Source of the DNA: Homarus americanus
Lineage: Eukaryota > Arthropoda > Malacostraca > Decapoda > Nephropidae
Length of the DNA: 64,000 bases
Direction of reading: 5' to 3'
Assembly (NCBI RefSeq): GCF_018991925.1
Contig: NW_024729645.1
Location: 680,001 to 744,000 of the forward strand
Shown here: positions 16,062 to 29,119 of the stretch, one piece after another
Position numbering within the stretch: the stretch's first letter is position 1
Layout of the letters: each line of letters begins with the position of its first letter
Made by a program: the position numbers and the translations under genes
Notes under the pieces: model-generated
The model's database searches: none
What the model saw: the letters and a program-made list of their open reading frames with translations, nothing else
Told to the model about the DNA's origin: nothing

Positions 16062-16352
16062 TAACCTTAGCCTAACCTAACCTAACCTAACCTAACCTAA
16101 CCTAACCCAACCCAACCTAACCTAACATAACACAACCTCAACCCAACCTAACCCAACCTAACCCAACCTAACAACATAACATAACCCAACCTAACCCAAT
16201 CAACCAACCTAACATAACATAACCCAACCTAACCTAACCTAACCTAACATAACCTAACCTAACATATCCCAACCCAACCTAACCTAACATAACCTACCTA
16301 ACCTAACCTAACTCTAACCTAACCTAACCTAACCTAACCTAACCTAACCTGT
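16062..16352. repeat. (CCTAA)n arthropod telomere-type array, interstitial
   Basis: About 290 bp of CCTAA units with CCCAA and CATAA variants. The flanking DNA on both sides is ordinary, so this is an interstitial array. Confidence 0.95.
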
Positions 16353-16414
16353 AAATATATGTGTGTGTATAATTTCAGGTCTCTAACTGCTTCCGTTTTA
16401 GAGCTATGGCTGGA

Positions 16415-16416
<2 letters not shown>

Positions 16417-16475
<59 letters not shown>

Positions 16476-16486
16476 GAGACAGACAG
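16417..16486. repeat. (CAGA)n microsatellite
   Basis: Tetranucleotide run of about 65 bp. Confidence 0.95.
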
Positions 16487-16935
16487 ATGCGTCCTTTTAT
16501 TATTATAGATAGATAGATGATTTACTATATAAACACTGTCAACTGGGTCTCAGGTCTTACACTATAAGAGAGACTACTTAGCTACCTGGATCATGCATAA
16601 TTAATTCACATATGTTATCGCTAATTATCTTCGCTCTCTACATCAGCGACAGGTGTGGATCTCATGCACCCTGATTATCAAAGGTTCTTACGATAAAAAA
16701 ATACAATAAAATTACTCGTAAACAGACGAATATGAAGTTACTTGTTGACTTAAGGAGGTGAAAATCCGGTTATTACTCATTCTTAAAAGTTCGGATCCGG
16801 TAAAATATTTCTCTCGTAACCGGAGAAGTAAGAATGTATTTATTGACTTTTGGTGATGAGTCTTAGATTCTTTAATTCTCAAAAAAGTTCCCAAATTTTC
16901 CCTTAAATAAAGATGTTGTTTGTGTAACGGGATCA
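16487..16935. other. No gene seen
   Basis: AT-rich unique sequence. Confidence 0.6.
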
Positions 16936-17205
16936 TGACACACACCTGGCCCTGAGAGACACACACCTGGCCCCTGGGAGACACACACACCTGGCCCCTG
17001 GGAGACACACACACACACCTGGCCCTGGAGACACACACACCTGGCCCTGGGAGACACACACACCGCCCCTGGGAGACACACACCTGGCCTGGGAGCACAC
17101 ACACCTGGCCCTGGGAGACACACACCTGGCCCCTGGGAACACACACACCTGGCCCCTGGGAGACACACCTGGCCCTGGAGACACACACCTGGCCTCTGGG
17201 GTGGA
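16936..17205. repeat. Minisatellite of acctggccctgggagacaca units
   Basis: About 10 units of 24-30 bp. Unit length varies through an internal (CA)n and a C-run. Confidence 0.9.
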
Positions 17206-17231
17206 GTGGTGTGTGTGGGTGTGTGTCGTGG

Positions 17232-17480
<249 letters not shown>

Positions 17481-17537
17481 AAATTTTAAGCTCATGCAAA
17501 ATTCTTGACCACAACCTAAAGTTTGGCCCTAAGGTAC

Positions 17538-17810
17538 GTACCCCCCTCTTTTTTCCTCTCTCCTCCTCCTCTCTTCCTTCCTTCCTTCCTTCCTCCTTCT
17601 AGCTGTTTCTCATCGTTCATGTTCTCCTTCCTCCCACTTTACTCCACTTTCTTCTTCTCCTTCTCTTATTCTTCTTCCTCCTCCTTGCTTGATCCTTTCT
17701 TCTCCTCCTTGTTCCTTCTTCTCCTCCATCCACTTTCTTCCCTCCTCCTTCCTCCCTCTTCTTCCCTTTCCTTCTCCTTAATCCTCCTTCATATTTCCTC
17801 CTTCTCTCCA
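17538..17810. repeat. Polypyrimidine tract
   Basis: CTT/CCT-rich sequence with (CCTT)n near 17577. Confidence 0.85.
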
Positions 17811-18185
17811 CACCACCACCACCACCACCACCACCACCACCACCATCACCACCACCACCCACCACCACCACCACCATCACACCATCACCACCACCACCAC
17901 CTACACCACCATCACTAGCACCACCACCACTACCATCACCACCACCAGCACCACCACCACACCCTCACCACCACCATCACCACCACCACCACCACCACCA
18001 CCACCATCACCCACCACCACAACCACTACATCACCCACCACCACCACCTGCCACCACCACCACCACCACCACCCTACCACTCCCCCACCACCACCACCAC
18101 CCCACCACCCCACCACCCACCACCACCACCACAACCACCACCACCACCACCATACTATCAACCCTACCTCCACCCTACCACAACC
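17811..18185. repeat. (CCA)n trinucleotide array, 375 bp
   Basis: CAC/CCA units with ATC and TAC variants; reads as poly-His, poly-Pro or poly-Thr in the three frames. Confidence 0.95.
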
Positions 18186-18419
18186 CACCCCACTATATTC
18201 GAGGAGTTCAAGCCGGTGAGTCACCTTGCAGAGCGCCTCATTCATAGACACCATTTTCATATCGTCAGCTGAGTCAGTCTGTCCTGACCTGGCTGTGCCT
18301 GGAACCAGTGGGGGTGACTGGCTGAGAGATGGGGGGTGGGAATGATGAGTGATGGGAAAGGGAGGAGGTGACCTGGGAAGAAATAAATATGGTGAAGTAG
18401 GAGAATAAGGATGAATAGG

Positions 18420-18870
18420 AGAGAGAGAGAGAGAGAGACAACATCTGCCTTCCTATTCAATGCTACCTTGAAACCTGCATTGCAATACTCTCTCTTCTCT
18501 CTCTCTCTCTCTCTCTTTCCTCTCTCTCTCTCTCTTCTATCTGTCTATTTGTCTGTCTGTCTGTCCTATCTATCTATCCTCTGTGTCTCTATAATTCCTT
18601 GTAAAGAGGAAACCTCTATAAATAGCTAAGTAATCATCTGTGTCGTTTTCCTCGGTGCAATAAGAGTCATTAAGAACTGTGATGAAGAAGGCATAGCTCG
18701 AATGGCTGATTAATGTTTTCCGTCGACCTATCTTCTCTCCCTCCCTTTCTCACCTCCTGCTGTTCCTCCTCCCTCCTACCTCCATCCACCTCCTCTTCTT
18801 CTTCCTCCTCCTCCTCTTCCTCCCTGCTTTCTCTTAACTCTTTCAGCCTGGTATGTAGGCTTTTTTCTCT

Positions 18871-18911
<41 letters not shown>

Positions 18912-18960
18912 ATACTCAGACTTAAAGACAAGCACACACAAACACATACACACACATACA

Positions 18961-19030
<70 letters not shown>

Positions 19031-19040
19031 CACACACACA
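18420..19040. repeat. (GA)n, (CT)n and (CA)n cluster
   Basis: (GA)n at 18420-18438, (CT)n at 18489-18537, (CTGT)n near 18553, pyrimidine tract at 18730-18830, (CT)n at 18869-18909 and (CA)n at 18930-19040. Confidence 0.9.
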
Positions 19041-19389
19041 CTACATCCTTGACCACCGAAGGGTCAAGACACCTGGCGCTCCTCTCGGAGCAGCCAGGTC
19101 AACTGTTAAGTTGGCCCTACCCCCTCCTGAACCCTCCTCCCACCGGAATATCAACAAGTTCTCGCCAAGTTACAATTTCACTTAGGAAGGAACGGAACCA
19201 GTGTTAAACAGGGGTGAACAGTGGTGTACAGTGCTTAAGTCAGTGAGAACAACTCAACAGTAACAGTCGTACCCAAGTTAACCTTCACACAGTGAGGTCA
19301 GGTACCCAGTGATAACGGCCCGTGAGACCCAACAACAACCAGCGATGTGTTAATCCGTCTACGATAGGAAGGCCTAGACCAAACCTCAC

Positions 19390-19905
19390 TCATATAACAC
19401 CATCTGTGAAGGAATTACTACACCACGTGAGGACCCTCATAACACCATCTGTGAAGGAATTACTACACCACGTGAGGCCCCTCATAACACCATCTGTGAG
19501 GGAATTACTACACCACGTCAGGTCCCTCATAACACCATCTGTGAGGGAATTACCACACCACGTCAGGTCCCTAATAACACCATCTGTGAGGGAATTAATA
19601 CACCACGTGAGGACCCTCATAACACCATCTGTGAGGGAATTACACCACGTGAGGTCCCCCATAACAACATCTGTGAGGGAATTACTACACCACGTGGTCC
19701 CTCATAACACCATCTGCGAGGGAATTACTACACCACGTCAGGTCCCTCATAACACCATCTGAGAGAACTATTACACCACGAGTTCCTCCTAACACCAGCA
19801 AGAGAGTGAGCATTACACCACGCCAGGTCCTCATAACACCATCTAGAGGGAACTACTACACCACGTGAGTTCCTCCTAACACCATCTGGGAGGAGTTATT
19901 ACACT
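19390..19905. repeat. 45-bp minisatellite, about 11 units
   Basis: Units of 45 bp begin aacaccatctgtgagggaat and contain ccacgtgagg or ccacgtcagg. The first six or so keep one frame (TPSVRELLHHVRSLI). Later units lose bases and frame. Some units contain the E-box CACGTG. No start, splice or codon evidence makes it a gene. Confidence 0.93.
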
Positions 19906-19914
19906 ACGAGTTTG

Positions 19915-20092
19915 CTGTTCAACACCTACATTAATCTGTATGTTCACTGTATGTTCCTTTACCTTTCTCTAATGAAGGCTTTTGTTAAACCACCAATGTA
20001 TGTAATAAGTCATTTATGTCCAATATATATTTTCAGCCTTCGGGCTGCAGAATTTTTTCAATAAACCGTTAATTATTATTATTATTATTACA
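19915..20092 (+). mobile_element. Retroelement-type 3' tail ending in (ATT)n
   Basis: The sequence ttttcagccttcgggctgca, followed by a T-run, AATAAA and then (ATT)n at 20068-20092, looks like the 3' UTR and tail of a non-LTR element. No coding part precedes it; the upstream sequence is a 45-bp minisatellite. Family unknown. Confidence 0.4.
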
Positions 20093-20396
20093 CACATCAC
20101 CAATTCACTCTTACTGCGCACACTTCCACACACCACAAGTAAACTATCTCAGAAGACTAACAATGGTAAATTACACAAACATATTTTACGAAACAAGACA
20201 CAAGTCGGTAAAGATCTCCAGCCACCTTCCTACCTGCAAGTCTTCGGATAATTTACTTAACTTCCTGGTCCAGCATCACGACGGGCTGGGAATCTTAAGT
20301 TGTCTGAGGGCATTTAGGACTGTTTTTCTAGAGCCTGGATGCTTAAGGGATAGTGTGATGAGTATTGCTTTTAAGTGATGTTTTAAGAGAATATCA

Positions 20397-20602
20397 AATT
20401 GACTGATTGACTGAGTGACTGAATGACTGATTGACTGATTGACTGAGTGAGTGACTGAATGATTGACTAACTGACTGAATGAATGACTGACTGACTGACT
20501 GACTGACTGACTGACTGAATGACTGACTGACTGACTAACTGACTGCCTGACTGATTGACTGACTGACTGATTAACTGACTAACTGACTGACTGACTGATA
20601 TA
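20397..20602. repeat. (GACT)n tetranucleotide array
   Basis: About 205 bp of GACT units with variants such as gaat, gatt and aact. Confidence 0.93.
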
Positions 20603-20828
20603 AAACCCAAAATAGCATAGAAATTACACGCCATAACTCCTCCTGTATTAGATATTTTCACCTGACACCAATTTAGAGAGAAAATTAGAATGTTAAATCT
20701 TGAAACGTTACTTTACTGTTGTAGCTTAAGTCAGTCAGTTAGTTACATTCTTACGCAGTCACTTACGAGAAAAAAAAATAATCGTAAGAACGCTTTTTAG
20801 AATATGGACTTGGGGTGTGTACTGCCAG

Positions 20829-20938
20829 ATGTGTAGTTGTTAATGTTGTTGCGTCACATATGTTAGTGGATGTGTGCAGTCATATGTGTAGTTGTTAATG
20901 TTGCTGTGTCACATATGTTAGTGGATGTGTGCAGTCAT
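20829..20938. repeat. 55-bp tandem duplication
   Basis: Two units beginning atgtgtagttgttaatgttg at 20829 and 20884, differing at two sites. Confidence 0.95.
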
Positions 20939-21621
20939 ATGTTCGCTAAGTTATATTCCTTTAACACTTACGTTAATGTTTCTCAGCGTTGGAATGTGTA
21001 GCTGATTTAGTTATTTACAAACACAGCCATCTTGTTAGTGCGGGCTGTTCTGTGTGTCATCACTGGTAGTGCTTCATCATCATCGTGTACAGTGTCGTTG
21101 TCTCTCTCATTCACTGTCGCCTCACAACTCGCTAATGTTAACCATGTTGTTTATATGTGAGTATTGCTAAGGATTTCTCAGGTCAACTGTTGTCAATACA
21201 CTTAAAGACCTTCGTTGTTGAAGTGCAGTAATGACACAACAACAAGTGATTTTCTTTAAACAGTTCAGTTAAGCAGTGTTATATCCACCCCCCACCCCCC
21301 CCCCTCTTCCATATATTCGTTTTTTTTTGGACTGGTGTCTGCCCAAATTAGTCCGATTTATCGAGGATCTACTGTATACGTTAACTCGTAAACCACGATG
21401 GTAACATGACCGAGTTACCTGACCCTTCACTCCCCTCCCCCATTTTGGATCCCGTGTGTGTCAGTCGCCTACTGTGAGTGGCAGAGACAACATGTACAGG
21501 ACCTGTTCGTGACTTTGTGTTTGTGTGTAATTTAACTTGCTTCTGAAGATGTGTTAAAGTTCAATACAAGAAAGCGCTTAAGGAAATTTCTTATTTTCTT
21601 TTTCCACGTGGCTTATGAGTT

Positions 21622-21628
<7 letters not shown>
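20939..21628. other. No gene seen
   Basis: Intergenic sequence with a C-run near 21290. Confidence 0.55.

Positions 21629-21702
<74 letters not shown>
21629..21702. repeat. (AT)n microsatellite
   Basis: About 72 bp of AT repeat. Confidence 0.95.
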
Positions 21703-21705
<3 letters not shown>

Positions 21706-22895
21706 AACACATTCTCAACAGTTCTTCAACTACGTTATTTTCTCTTGTAAACTTGCGTTAACAGTCACCTGGCAGTAATTACCAAGCTTCTGTCATAGTT
21801 ATTGTGTCATGACATACGCAACACTAACTCCTCTGTGTAACAGACAGACGACGATCACGACAGACACACGCGCAGGGTGGGTGTAGCAGAACGCCCACTC
21901 TCTTCTACACAACCATGCACAGAATCGTAATACAGTTTTTGTGTGGCCGCTGGGGTGTGCGACGCCGTGACAAACAATATATATTTGGATCCCCAATTGT
22001 TCGTAAGTTATGTTTCTGGCCAAATGAAACTGAGAAGACGCCTCTACTGTACGACACTGAAGTTAGTTTTATAAAGATTCATTTATTAAACATTATTCAT
22101 AACCTGAAACCTGTAAACACATCTCTCTCACTGAACCCACGACGTAAATCGGATTCTATAGAGGTTCAAAAGACAAGTTGACCCTCTAACTGGAGTCATA
22201 AGAACCTAATTAACTAATTCACTTAAATTTGGATGCAAACTTGGAATCCTTAAATAATTACGTATCCGTTAACTTTATCTCCTATCTAACACTCTCCTGA
22301 AACATCTAATTCAAAACACTTCCTTCAAAGGCCCACTAGTGAAGTTTTCCTCCTATCTGTAAATAAGAGAACACACATTAAACTAACCCACTTGATCTTA
22401 CAATTTTTATATGACTGTCAAAATAACGTCGTAGAAATTGCACTGGTAGAATAACACAACTTAGCTTCAGAGGGAAATTATTTACGCTACCAACCATTGA
22501 ATTTCATGACCCAGAGAAAAGAGTTTGAGGCAGCTGTGGTTCTCGGTGTAACAGTAAACAAAGTAAAATGTTTATCACTAGTCTGTTGTTATGAATCCCG
22601 GTAAAGATTCGGTAGTGAACATCATGGGAAATTAATAACGAAAAAAAAAATTCTTGTTTTTTTTTTTATGGTGATTTAAGGGAATATGATTTTTTTTTTT
22701 GTCGATGATGTTTATTTATGGATATATGACCCATTATTACTACCAGCAGGCCTTTGAAGATGAGGGAAAATGTGGGGTTAAAACACTAATTAAACACGTA
22801 TTAAACCTTCATGAACCAGACCGAACCTTTGTGAACCCAAAATAATATGTATTCGTACCAAACTATTACCTTGTTTAACAGATAGACGTGCATAA
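21703..22895. other. No gene supported
   Basis: One ATG frame of 88 codons (21915-22181) has no domain, splice or codon support. Confidence 0.5.
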
Positions 22896-22984
<89 letters not shown>

Positions 22985-23045
22985 TGTCTGTGTGTGTGTG
23001 TGTATGCATGTGTGTTTGTGTGTGTGTGTGTGTGTGTGTTTGTTT
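22896..23045. repeat. (GT)n microsatellite with interruptions
   Basis: GT repeat with atg, ctg and gcatg interruptions in its second half. Confidence 0.95.
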
Positions 23046-23408
23046 TCGTGCCCAACCAGACATCTGTACGTGATATAGACAGGAACAGGTTACAATAACA
23101 TTGACGGGTGGACTTATATCACTGGGTTTGACCAATCAGTGGACAGTACTTTTCTCTTGGGACAATTACGCATGCGCAAACATTTACATCTCGAAGCATT
23201 CATTCCTGTTATGGCTTCCTTGTGACGAAAACAACGAAAACACGTAAATATAAGAAGATAATTATATAATGCTCCTTCCTCAGCTAAATAACGTGTACAA
23301 AACATGAAGCGGAACTTTTTTTTACAGATATTTGACACATTGACTATAACGTATACTGTACATGGTGAATCAATGTGAATATTTATGATGATTTTACTGA
23401 AAAAAAAT
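23046..23408. other. No gene seen
   Basis: Nothing supported. Confidence 0.55.
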
Positions 23409-23438
23409 ATCTATCTAACTATCTATCTATCTATCTAA

Positions 23439-23488
<50 letters not shown>
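23409..23488. repeat. (ATCT)n microsatellite
   Basis: Tetranucleotide run of about 78 bp. Confidence 0.95.
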
Positions 23489-23874
23489 GTCTGTTTAATA
23501 AACTAGACACCAAACAATAATAAAGACTCTTTCTCTTTCTACCATACACAGATTAAACTACGGACATTCAGTTGGAGGTAGGCAGGGAGTAGGGAGGGAG
23601 ACAGGGAGACAGGGAGCAGGCAGGGAGAGAGGGAGACATGGAGGGACATCTTTCTGGGACACCTTCTATATACAGTATTACAGAAAAGGGTAAGGAAAAG
23701 GTAAGGCTCTCTGTACCTTCACATGAGTCTCATAAAAACAAAAGATGTCCATCTGGTCTGTCGTGTAAATAGAGAAAGCAAGATTTTTTTTTGGGGGGGG
23801 AAATTTCGTCGCCTCAGGGTGAAATGTTCACCTGAGAATAGTTAACCTCCCCCTCGTAGCTTATTTCAACTGAT
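23489..23874. other. No gene seen; (CAGGGAG)n-like repeat
   Basis: 23580-23640 contains repeats of cagggag and agggaga type; the rest is intergenic. Confidence 0.55.
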
Positions 23875-24090
23875 GGTTAGGTTAGTGTTAGGTTAGGTTA
23901 GGTTATTTTTAAGGTTAGGCAAGTGTTAGGTTAGGTTATGCTAAGTTAGAGTAGGTTAAGCGGGGTTAAGTTCGTGTTAGGTTTTGTTATGTTAAGTTAA
24001 ATTAGATTAGATTACGTTAGGTCGGTGTTAGGATGGATAATGTTAAGGTTAGGTCACGTTAGGTTAGGCTAAGTTAAACCAGTGTTCGGT
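23875..24090. repeat. Degenerate TTAGG-like block
   Basis: gttaggttag units grade into gttaagtt and gtgttagg variants. Confidence 0.75.
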
Positions 24091-24514
24091 TCGTTAAACT
24101 TAAGGTAAAAGAATCAAGGTTGGGGGGGGGAGTTAATGTTTATATTATCCCTTTTATTTTTCTGCTATAGAGAAATCCGTCATTACCAGTTTCACTCTGA
24201 ATAGAAAATACACATTTTAAGTAGAATTATAATACCTAACAGCCGGGCTCCAGCTAATGGCCTCAAGACGAAAAAAATATAATTTCTCCTCCTGTTACAG
24301 ACATTAAAACTTGTGTCGAAACTTTCCTACATTAAGAAATTCCTCAACAAGTTGTTTACCCCCATAATAGTTGGTGATCTGATCCCACCCTCGTGTAAGC
24401 TGTGTGGTGGTGTCTGTAAGAACGTATTTTTCTCTGCGCCATTAGTTTCACTGGTAAGAGATGACCTGATCTCACCCCTGTAAAGACGACAGAGTGGATG
24501 TAGAGTATAAGAAG

Positions 24515-24556
<42 letters not shown>

Positions 24557-25460
24557 AGGAGGTCTATGCTACAATCCATCAAACATCAACATACAGGTCA
24601 AGACAACCCACTTACCCACCTATACCCACCTATACCCACCCTCTCTATACACTGTACGTTAGCTGTAGGGAACCTTGTATGGAATCCTCTGACTGTCGGG
24701 ACGCCTATCAGCAACACGACTCACTGCCTTACATCCAGGTCGTGCTTCAGGTCAACACAACGGGGAAAAAGTGCGTGAGAAATACATAAGCATGAATTAC
24801 CTAAGGGAGTGAATAAGAACAAAAAATGATAATAAAACGAGCGAACGACATAAAGACTCTTTGTTTTTTTTATACAGGAAATGAAAGCAGAATGATTAAG
24901 AATATAGATAAACATAAACAAAAGCAGAAAGAAGAGTAATCCTCATGACCCGGAGAGATTAACTGTGGTAACGAAGTCGCAAAAGAGAATCGTTAAACCA
25001 AAACCAACCCGAGTAACATCATCTTCATCACCCAAAAATAGGAGTCGGGGTAATAAACAGTCCATGTAAAGAAGACAACAGCTGTTATACGTTTTAAGAC
25101 ACGGAATATAAGTCTGTCAGCAGGAACCGCTTGGATGTGTCTTAAGGAACTCGGAAAATAAGTCACCACAACACCTTGGGGACTCCAGTAAAAAAAAAAT
25201 AACAATAAAAAAAATAAAGGTTCTTTGAGAATAGTTATTATTTTCACAGGTACAGAGACACAACTTGATTTGCATTCATGTGATATATTTTAAAGAAACA
25301 CTGTCAGTGTGATGTTATGAAGAGTGATTTGGTATGTAAAAAGATATCCTTACAATGTTTACCAATACAGAGTTAACTATAATATATAATTCTAAGTAGA
25401 GTACAAATATTCTTAAGTAAACCATATGTGAAAAGTACACTTGTGGAGGCCAGACTACAC
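24091..25460. other. No gene seen; (GA)n at 24518-24553
   Basis: Short open frames only. 24596-24640 has three ctatacccac units. Confidence 0.55.
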
Positions 25461-25520
25461 TACACTACACTACACTACACACACACACACACACACACAG
25501 ACACACACACACACACACAC
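25461..25520. repeat. (ACACT)n and (CA)n
   Basis: Five actac units, then interrupted CA. Confidence 0.9.
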
Positions 25521-25715
25521 AAGTAGATGAATTATAATATACTTATCAGCTTACCTACCTACTTAATTACATACATACAGTTATACATGTCGCTACTTAC
25601 AGTCAAACAAAGGCCTTTCACTACCACCACCACCACCATTAAGAAGAACTAGGACACCCAGATAACGCCGACGTGTTTCCAAAGCACAGATGGCATTGAT
25701 TAGTCCTGACTGCAG

Positions 25716-25906
<191 letters not shown>

Positions 25907-26640
25907 TTACTACAGAAGCAAGCGCCTCAGAGACCAGGTGGTGTCATCCTTAAATAGCATGGAGGGTGGGGAGGGAAGGGGGAAGTTTATCGTTGTAAGC
26001 GACCACAACACGACTTCTTAACCACCGACAAAACTACACCAATTTTGAAGTATACAAACCACTTTAGCTCTTTAACCTACTTCTTATAAATTTCGTTAAA
26101 TATAGTCTGCTACATTGTTCCAGTGATTTTGTGGTAGTTGAGGAAGGAAATAACAGTAATTGTGGTGTAGAGATGTAGAAAGTAGGGGAAACTTATACCT
26201 TCGCCATGTTGACCGGAAGTTGAAATGTTTTTGGAATTTCTCAGGACGTTATAGAGATGGTAAGAGGAAAGTCTTCTAAGTGGTTCACGTGTTATAAAGA
26301 ACGATAGGAGTGGGAGAGTGAAGGAGGGAGGAGGAGAGAACTAGGGAGGAAAGAGAGAAAGAGTGAGGAAAAAGAGAAGAAGTGAGAGAGGGAAAATGAT
26401 GTAAGAGAGAGAGAGAGAGATGCAAGTCCCTCACAAGTCCCTCACAGGTCCCCGGTCAACACATGATGATAACTTTGTAAAAAAAAAAAAACTATCAGCG
26501 TCTAAAATTAAATTATAGTTGGTTAAGTTAACTTCACATTTCACATTTGCTATTATTTATATACCGGCACTATTTATATGTACAATGGAAACAAAGGTAA
26601 CGTGTGTGTGTATGTGATGATTTTGCTCTATCTATCTATC
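25907..26640. other. No gene seen
   Basis: G/A-rich at 26300-26420; otherwise unremarkable. Confidence 0.55.
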
Positions 26641-26713
26641 TTTTTTTTACGGGGATTAGCCCACCCTGGCACAGGTGACTGACCCACATCAGGGCCTGGG
26701 GGGCGAAAATGTA

Positions 26714-26744
<31 letters not shown>

Positions 26745-27140
26745 TGATAATAATAATAATGATAATAATAATAATAATTCATAGTAAATTAAATTTATAA
26801 TAAAAAAAAATACTACTACTACTACTACTAATAATAATAATAACACTAATAATAATAATAATAAAGAACCATAAAGAAATATAAAAAAATCATTAGTGAG
26901 AAACAATACTGTGCATTATATGTATGTTGTGTTGCCAGAGTAAGAGAAACAATTGAGACCCTGCAATTGTGTGTAAATGAGGCAGAAAGTCAGATGAGCA
27001 ACCTGGGACTTGGTCACAATTTTCGTGATGCCATATGGCAGCAGGGTCTACCATTAGACAACACATTATGCTTCCAATATCTTCCCAGGCGGTAGTACTT
27101 CCCTGATTGGTAGCTGCCTACTACCTACTACCTATCTATC
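26641..27140 (-). mobile_element. Dispersed repeat A, copy 1
   Basis: It matches 54563-55068 over about 500 bp. The shared parts are cggggattagcccaccc at one end, (TAA)n blocks inside, and gacttggtcacaattttcgt through gcggtagta at the other end. On the minus strand the element ends CCCGT followed by an A-run, as expected of a retroposon. No long ORF is present. Confidence 0.75.
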
Positions 27141-27458
27141 AAGGTTACAGATTGCAGTTCATATTGACAGCTATACTTTGTAAACGAAAGCCTCTACGCC
27201 CGTGTCTTGGTGTAGAACATTGTTATTAATTCTATTTTTAAACAATGAAGAGATTAAACTCCGATAAGGTGATTCACTTAACCTCAGAACACAAACACTG
27301 AGGCTCCTGCTAAAACTTGTTGATGATGGTTGTCTGGTTTAGTTCGTTTTCGTATTTCAGCAAAGCTAATGTGAACTGTCAACAAAATTTCAACTTTTTG
27401 TTACTTAATATTTATCAGATTTTAATTGTGACTACTCTGTCCCCTCCTCACTCTACCA

Positions 27459-27785
27459 CCATTTCTCTCAGGTATTTGTGTTGTTGTATATAGTTGGTGT
27501 TTTTAATGTTTAAAGTAAGAATAATTGGGTAATATTCTGGTGTGCTTTAATAGATACATAGTTGTTACTTTTGTTTTGATAATTGCATATTTTGTTTTAC
27601 TTGTGTTATTTAATATACCTAATTAACTAACTTAATCAATACTTAATATAAATGCTATTAAATTACTTAGCTTACATGAAAATCTTATTATCCACGTAGT
27701 TCAGCCCCTAGATTATTCACTCTGTACTTTAACTTGTCAACTTTGCCTTTCCTCAATGTTATGGGTAACAGGGAGGGACATCACA
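27459..27785. mobile_element. Dispersed repeat B, copy 1
   Basis: It begins ccatttctctcaggtatttg and ends gggtaacagggagggacatc. Nearly the whole length matches 41576-41945. It is AT-rich with no ORF and no obvious terminal inverted repeats, so the mobility class is unknown. Confidence 0.7.
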
Positions 27786-28259
27786 TAGTTCATAAGAAAA
27801 TTGGTTAACTTTAAATTTTTCTTTTAATTTTGAAGTCTAAACAAGAAGCTGAAACTAAGGGACACGATTAGTTTGTTTATACACATCCATAACGTTATAT
27901 TTATTATTTGGACACCTTTGTTCGTGTACAGGTAGTTGTGTCAGTGTGTGTCCAATGATATTCAAATAAAGGTCATATAAAAAATAGTATACCATGTTTA
28001 GAACAGTTACATTTTCTTTGAATTCTCGCTGCTTCAAGTTTTTCTGACCGGAGATTCTTAAGGGTAACTCCGTCATATTATAAAGCTTTCTACGGTGAGT
28101 CCAGCTGTTGTTGGGTTTGATTTTTAGATGTATTCAAAATTCATATCACAACCAACACGAATTTTAATTTTTTTAGGACGTGTTCTTGTACTGTCATGCT
28201 ACTGTTGTGGAGTAGAAATAAATGAAAGAGTGGAAATAAATGGTAGTACATACTGATTG
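27786..28259. other. No gene seen
   Basis: AT-rich intergenic sequence. Confidence 0.55.
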
Positions 28260-28640
28260 GAAAAAGGTTCTCAGTGGGCCCAGACTGTTTGTGATCTACA
28301 TAAACATATATGAAAATATATCGAATCTCATCAGGTTTCAGGACGACACGGATATATTTGGGAAGGTAGGAAGTTAAGACGATGTTGCAACAATGCAGAA
28401 AGACCTCCACGAGCTGTACAGATGATCTCAAGACTGGGAGATGTTCTTTAACTTTACGAAATGTAAGACCTGACACGTAGAATTAAAAAAAAAAACATAA
28501 TCATAAAGCGTACCTTCAGATACAGAGATGTAAAAATGCTCCTTCTACTGCACAAATCTCAAGTACGTCCCAGTCTGGATTACTGTATACACGCATAGAG
28601 GGATCCTACACAGGCCACTGACCTCCGTCCCGCGGCATGG
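28260..28640 (+). mobile_element. Degenerate LINE reverse transcriptase, second family
   Basis: Conceptual translation across several frames gives LFVIYIN, then IRFQDDTDIFGKV (aligns with the FADDTKI box), DVATMQKDLHELY, WEMFFNFTKCKT, and further on SQVRPSLDYCIHA. This is the same order as reverse transcriptase block 5 through the connection domain. Stops and frameshifts are frequent. It differs from the L1w copies and is far older. Confidence 0.6.
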
Positions 28641-29119
28641 CCACCTCTAGTAAAAGAGATAAAGAAGAAACCTACAATAACAGACGAAATTTTACTGAGA
28701 CCATTTTATTTTTCTTAGTACAGGATGATGTTAGACCGATGGTAGCAGAGAAAGGAAACTAGCCATTGTGGTGACGAAAAATAACAGCTCTTCTAATACT
28801 CTGACTGAATTACTCTAGTTACCCTTACCTGCTGTGTTCTCTTTCGGTTGCGGTGCCTCAGCCCAATTGTCTAGTTTCTCAGGAGTAATTTTTTTTTTTA
28901 CAAAGTTTTCTGTATTGTTAACTTGACCGCCACCTGTATGTTGAAATGGTAGATCTTGTACAGTTTGTTTACATGATGATTTTTTCTGCTGTTTATTCTG
29001 CCAATTTTTTTTCCTTTTGGTTGATGAAACTTGTGTCTACTTGTGTCTCGTTTCATAGCGTTTCGTGGTGTTGTAGTGGATTTCTCCCCTACAAACGCTG
29101 TTTGTCGCTGAGTAGCCGA
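28641..29119. other. No gene supported
   Basis: A minus-strand ATG frame (29173-28898) begins MAALADLDHEAYTGELVGSA, but no splice or family support was found. Confidence 0.45.

Noticed and set aside
19390..19905. CRISPR-like array
   Set aside because: Units are contiguous without unique spacers, and the genome is eukaryotic.
21915..22181. 88-codon ATG frame
   Set aside because: No recognisable motif, AT-rich second half, no splice context.
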